DNA of 17,892 nt, from assembly GCA_964635015.1 (NCBI GenBank), contig CAZWMS010000030.1:1-17892 (forward strand), read 5' to 3'. Position 1 is the first letter of the stretch. The number at the start of each line of letters is the position of its first letter. Source of the DNA: CAJWPI01 sp964635015 (GTDB lineage Bacteria; Pseudomonadota; Gammaproteobacteria; Magnimaribacterales; Magnimaribacteraceae). The position numbers and the translations under genes were made by a program. Shown here piece after piece: positions 14,546-17,892 of the stretch. Below the pieces are notes generated by a model, which searched no databases, had not been told where the DNA came from, and was given only the letters and a program-made list of their open reading frames with translations.

Positions 14546-16156
14546 TTACTGTATAACTATATCTTTATCTAAATCTGCAAAAAAGAAACAAAACCCATTG
14601 GGACCGAGAAAAAGAACTTTCCCATCGGCCTTAGCATCTAAAAAGAGATGGTTATTGATGTCTTTTAAGCCTTCAATTTGGAGAGAAACTTCTTCCTTAG
14701 AAAGGTTAAAAACACAAACCACATTCTGATCATCTGACTTCCTTGAAAAGGAAAGTACAGGTTCATCTGAATCATAAAATACTGTTCTTCCTTCTGAAAG
14801 AGCAGAACTATTTTTTCTAAACTTAAGCATTTCCCGGTAAAAAGAAAGCACCGAATCTTTATCCTGTTGTTGTTCAACTGCCCTTTCAAGCTGAGGATTT
14901 TTTACAGGTAGCCAAGGGTCAACTTCACTAAAGCCAGCGTTTTCCAGATTAGAATCCCAACTCATGGGTGTTCGACACCCGTCCCTACCCTTATTTTCAG
15001 GCCAAAATATTATGCCGAAAGGGTCGGTAAGTTCAGAAAATTCCATTTCGGTCTCAAGCTGACCGAGTTCTTCCCCTTGAAATAAACAGATGGATCCTTC
15101 CAAACTTAATAAAAGAGCAGCTGTTTGTTTTGCCAGGATCTCAGGTGAACTTCCGTGAGAAGCCCATCTGCTTACATGTCTTATGACATCATGATTTGAG
15201 AAACTCCAACAAGGAATGCCCTGTGGAGCAATTTTAAAAAAATGCTCTACAGTCTTCCGGATATGGGAAGCAGAAAAAATGGGGCCTAATAATTCAAAAC
15301 TGTAAGCCAGATGCAATCGATTGTTGCCGGCAGTGTATTCCGCCATTAAATCTAAGTTGCTGATTTCCCCTATCATAGCGGTTTCACCGTACTGATCTAG
15401 CAATTCCCTGAGTTCCTCTACAAAATCAATATTCTCTGGTTGGCTAATGGAGTAAACATGGTCTTGCATGTAATAAGGATTTACCGGGGGATTGTCTTTG
15501 TCGTAATTTCTAGGGGGATTATCTCTTAACTTAGTATCATGAAAGTAATAATTCACTGTATCCAGCCTAAATCCATCAACACCTCTGTCCAGCCAAAATT
15601 TAACGTTTTCCTTTAACCATTCTCTAACTTCCGGGTTATGAAAATTGAAATCGGGCTGGCTCACTAGAAAATTATGTTGGTAGTATTGTTTCCGTCTAGA
15701 TTCCCATTCCCAAGCTATGCCTTCAAAAATGGACAGCCAATTATTGGGGGGAGCCCCATTAGGCAAAGGGTCAACCCAGACATACCAATCGGCCTTATCA
15801 TTCTGTTTATCCTGCTTGCTGGCTTGAAAAAAAGGATGTTGGTCTGAGCTGTGCGACAGCACTTGATCAATCATAACTTTAAGATCCAGAGAGTGAGCCT
15901 TCTCAACTAATCTATCAAAGTCTTTTATATCTCCGAACAGAGGATCAACATCTCTATAATTAGAAACGTCATAACCCATGTCCTTCATCGGCGATGTAAA
16001 AATAGGAGATATCCAAATGCCATCTACTCCTAATTCAGCAATGTAATCAAGTCGACTTATTATCCCTATTAAATCTCCTATTCCATCATTATTACTATCT
16101 TGAAAAGAACGAGGATAAATTTGATAAATTACCCCGCCTCGCCACCATTCTTTCAT
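14546..16156 (-). CDS. GH13 alpha-glucosidase (oligosaccharide-type)
   Basis: A cytoplasmic glycoside hydrolase of family 13, 536 residues, that should release glucose from the non-reducing end of short alpha-glucosides such as maltose or isomaltose, or of glycosides of small alcohols. Conserved regions are visible: GYDVSNY (61-67), DQVLSHSS (97-104), QPDFNF (167-172), GFRLDTVNYYFHD (195-207) with nucleophile Asp199, MIGEIS (261-266) with acid/base Glu264, and FSNHD (319-323) with transition-state Asp323. The length and the TVNYYFHD sequence fit the Halomonas-type alpha-glucosidases of subfamily GH13_23. There is no signal peptide, so the sugar must be imported first, yet no sugar transporter or regulator is beside it. 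The start has no strong ribosome site. Neighbours on both sides lie within 50 bases on the same strand. Confidence 0.92.
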   Translation of the reverse strand: MKEWWRGGVIYQIYPRSFQDSNNDGIGDLIGIISRLDYIAELGVDGIWISPIFTSPMKDMGYDVSNYRDVDPLFGDIKDFDRLVEKAHSLDLKVMIDQVLSHSSDQHPFFQASKQDKQNDKADWYVWVDPLPNGAPPNNWLSIFEGIAWEWESRRKQYYQHNFLVSQPDFNFHNPEVREWLKENVKFWLDRGVDGFRLDTVNYYFHDTKLRDNPPRNYDKDNPPVNPYYMQDHVYSISQPENIDFVEELRELLDQYGETAMIGEISNLDLMAEYTAGNNRLHLAYSFELLGPIFSASHIRKTVEHFFKIAPQGIPCWSFSNHDVIRHVSRWASHGSSPEILAKQTAALLLSLEGSICLFQGEELGQLETEMEFSELTDPFGIIFWPENKGRDGCRTPMSWDSNLENAGFSEVDPWLPVKNPQLERAVEQQQDKDSVLSFYREMLKFRKNSSALSEGRTVFYDSDEPVLSFSRKSDDQNVVCVFNLSKEEVSLQIEGLKDINNHLFLDAKADGKVLFLGPNGFCFFFADLDKDIVIQ

Positions 16157-16203
16157 TTAGATTACATTTTAGGATATTAGTTAAAAGACTAAGAAAAATC
16201 CTA

Positions 16204-17214
16204 TCATTGATCAATATGGATCAAAATTTCACTAATAACCCTCTCTGGCTTGTCAACTAATAACCAGTGACCTGCTTCTAACTCAACATTAGTGTAAGAA
16301 CCTTTCATGAACTCAGCCATCCCATCAACAGCTACCCTACCCACAGAAGGATCTTGATTTCCCCACAAGAAAAGAGTTGGTGTATTTACTTCTAGGCTTT
16401 CGACATTATCAGGATTTGAAAGACCATTATCTCCCAATGCTCGATACCAATTTAATGCTGAGGTCAATGCACCCGGTTCACTGAATACATCAATATATTC
16501 TTTCATCTTTTCATCTGACATACCTCTAAGCAATGCCTTAAGGGCACTGAAGTTATTAAAGCTGAAGACAGTTTCTGGCAGCCATGGGGTTTGGAAAAAG
16601 GCAACATAACTGCTTCTATCTTGTTGATCAGGATCATTAAGTAATGCTGCACTAAAAGCTCCGGGATGAGGTAGAGATAAAGCAGTCCAACTGTTGATCC
16701 TCGAAGGATTTGACAAGACAGCTGACCAACCAACAACAGCACCCCAATCATGACCTATTAGATGAAATTCTTCTGCACCTATAGTATCTGCTATAGCAAA
16801 CAGATCTTTAGAAAGCTTAGAAATTATGTAGGAATCCAATGACTCTGGTCTGGCAAGTGGACTATATCCACGCTGATCAAATGCGACCACACGATATCCA
16901 GCCTCCTCAAGGGGTCCAATGACATCAATCCACATGGCAGAAGTGACAGGGAATCCATGTAAAAGAATCACTACTTTCTTAGAAGAGTCACCATCAAATC
17001 CAGCTATTCGTGTTCTAAAAGTCATATCACCTATACTAATGTTGACTATACCGTTACCAATAGAAGGACTGAATATTGGCAAGTCTTTGGTAGCATTAGT
17101 ATGAGAAAAATCTGAATCCATTGACATCTTTGAGCTTGCTACAAAAATTAGTAACAGTAAGGTTAACAGCAGAAAAACTCCTAGAAATAGATATTTAACA
17201 ACTCTTAAAATCAT
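16204..17214 (-). CDS. Membrane-anchored alpha/beta hydrolase, epoxide-hydrolase-like
   Basis: A 336-residue alpha/beta hydrolase with an N-terminal hydrophobic anchor (about 4-26), so the catalytic domain should face the periplasm. It shows HGFP (86-89, oxyanion hole) and GHDWG (154-158) with nucleophile Asp156, and completes the triad with Asp288 (WGNQDPS) and His316 (AGHW). The Asp nucleophile points to an epoxide hydrolase or haloalkane dehalogenase rather than an esterase. Tyr257 in NWYRAL fits the cap-domain proton donor of epoxide hydrolases and favours that choice. Substrate unknown. It lies between the DUF1330-like protein and the glucosidase in a same-strand run that also holds a P450, so hydrolysis of an epoxide made by a monooxygenase is conceivable. 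However, the P450 would be cytoplasmic and this enzyme probably periplasmic. Confidence 0.85.
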   Translation of the reverse strand: MILRVVKYLFLGVFLLLTLLLLIFVASSKMSMDSDFSHTNATKDLPIFSPSIGNGIVNISIGDMTFRTRIAGFDGDSSKKVVILLHGFPVTSAMWIDVIGPLEEAGYRVVAFDQRGYSPLARPESLDSYIISKLSKDLFAIADTIGAEEFHLIGHDWGAVVGWSAVLSNPSRINSWTALSLPHPGAFSAALLNDPDQQDRSSYVAFFQTPWLPETVFSFNNFSALKALLRGMSDEKMKEYIDVFSEPGALTSALNWYRALGDNGLSNPDNVESLEVNTPTLFLWGNQDPSVGRVAVDGMAEFMKGSYTNVELEAGHWLLVDKPERVISEILIHIDQ

Positions 17215-17249
17215 AATTTTTTTATTTTAACTTTCTTCCATCTTTATAA

Positions 17250-17858
17250 CTAAAGAGCTCTTCTGATCATGCGGTCAATAGCCCAAGCAAGGAAAGCCAG
17301 AAAAACTAGAATAACAAATCGTGGGGTTACCAAATTGATGCTAGCGCTTGTAGGCATGACTTCAGCGTATTCGATGCCGCCAGTGCGGTGACGGGCTATT
17401 TTCAGATACTCATCAGAAGTAACCATGCTGATAAAATCCCGTTTTGAACGATATCGCACCAGGATGATCTCGTGCCAACTCCCATCCCTTATCTCCCCAC
17501 CTAGCAAGTAGTCAGGTATTTCCCCTGAATAAATTGGGTGGCAAGCTCTCTTTAAGAGTAATTGAATGACGGCTTCACCGTAAGTCTGATACGCAACTGG
17601 CACACCTTGTTGAACTTCATTTTCAGCATACTCATAACGGTTGAGGTTTAACATAAAAAACTCTCCCCCTTGGTCATCTTTCAACAAGCGACGAAGGTTT
17701 TTGAGTTGTTCCGGATTTTTGCCTTGTGCCTCTACTTTACTGGCGAGTGAATCAACCTCCTCAGCAGTGAATGGATCCATCCCCCAACCGTCATACCAGG
17801 CCAAAAAAGCTAGGTAGAGGGCTAAGAAAATTACTGCATTAATAAGTCTTGTCTTCAT
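17250..17858 (-). CDS. DUF1330-like protein with N- and C-terminal membrane segments
   Basis: A 202-residue protein with a DUF1330-like dimeric alpha/beta-barrel domain at about 60-170: FFMLNLNRYEYAE (67-79), YQTYGEAV, SGEIPDYLLGG and HEIILVRYRSKRDFISMVTSDEYLKIARHR (129-158). Hydrophobic segments lie at both ends (about 5-21 and 179-196), which is unusual because plain DUF1330 proteins are soluble and about 95 residues. The barrel would therefore sit between two membrane anchors, probably on the periplasmic side. Function unknown. Base composition is clearly richer in GC than the rest of the window (34 of 60 bases in 17341-17400), hinting at a different origin. It starts at an ATG preceded by a purine-rich AGAAGAGAA and leads the minus-strand run, 35 bases before the alpha/beta hydrolase gene. 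Confidence 0.75.
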   Translation of the reverse strand: MKTRLINAVIFLALYLAFLAWYDGWGMDPFTAEEVDSLASKVEAQGKNPEQLKNLRRLLKDDQGGEFFMLNLNRYEYAENEVQQGVPVAYQTYGEAVIQLLLKRACHPIYSGEIPDYLLGGEIRDGSWHEIILVRYRSKRDFISMVTSDEYLKIARHRTGGIEYAEVMPTSASINLVTPRFVILVFLAFLAWAIDRMIRRAL

Positions 17859-17892
17859 TTCTCTTCTTCTACTCTAAGTTTATTCAGCTAAA

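Noticed and set aside
16173..16190. Weak hairpin between the glucosidase and the alpha/beta hydrolase
   Set aside because: Only about five base pairs and no proper T-tract, so it is not a credible terminator.
16206..16215. 10-bp palindrome ATTGATCAAT
   Set aside because: It lies in the last codons of the alpha/beta hydrolase gene, is short, and is expected by chance in AT-rich DNA.

Overview
The window reads as chromosomal DNA of a low-GC, streamlined Gram-negative bacterium, most likely a marine gammaproteobacterium of the SAR86 type. This placement is inference. It rests on the TonB-dependent receptor, the periplasmic enzymes with Sec-type signal peptides, a P450 next to an epoxide-hydrolase-like protein, several SDRs, about one-third GC over most of the window, and convergent genes separated by only 1 to 8 bases. 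No transposase, integrase, phage gene or CRISPR array was found.

Layout. (1) Positions 2-895 hold the C-terminal end of a TonB-dependent outer-membrane receptor, closed by a strong intrinsic terminator. (2) A DASS/SLC13 dicarboxylate symporter (952-2394, +) converges on two tandem gamma-glutamyltransferase paralogs (2396-5830, -). The upstream GGT is canonical. The downstream one has changed residues in the gamma-glutamyl donor pocket. (3) Across a divergent region with an 8-bp inverted repeat lies an SDR with a non-canonical active site (5991-6782, +), then a small two-helix membrane protein (6786-7121, -) and a classical SDR (7284-8066, +). (4) An ATP-grasp enzyme of unknown substrate (8075-9373, -) lies directly behind tRNA-Asp(GTC) (9404-9481, -), whose promoter overlaps a perfect 20-bp palindrome. 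(5) A plus-strand pair follows: an exported PHP-domain phosphodiesterase of the Sb-PDE type and an exported AbgB-like M20 amidohydrolase (9644-12346). (6) Positions 12393-12540 hold a candidate stand-alone structured RNA with three AACCAAA motifs and its own terminator. (7) The right third is one long minus-strand run: a DUF1330-like protein with two membrane segments, a membrane-anchored alpha/beta hydrolase, a GH13 alpha-glucosidase, a decayed 5' fragment of queH, a cytochrome P450 and an ABM-fold protein.

How the genes may work together (inference). The left half suggests outer-membrane import, periplasmic cleavage and uptake of small glutamyl or amide-linked organic compounds: TonB receptor, two GGTs, an exported AbgB-like hydrolase, an exported phosphodiesterase and a di-/tricarboxylate symporter. 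The right half suggests oxidative handling of a hydrophobic substrate (P450, ABM protein, epoxide-hydrolase-like enzyme), although no ferredoxin or reductase for the P450 is present. The most unusual items are the candidate RNA at 12393-12540, the GGT paralog with an Asn where E. coli GGT has Asp433, and the queH remnant. No stretch over 300 bases lacks a gene; the largest gap (12347-12549) is occupied by the candidate RNA.
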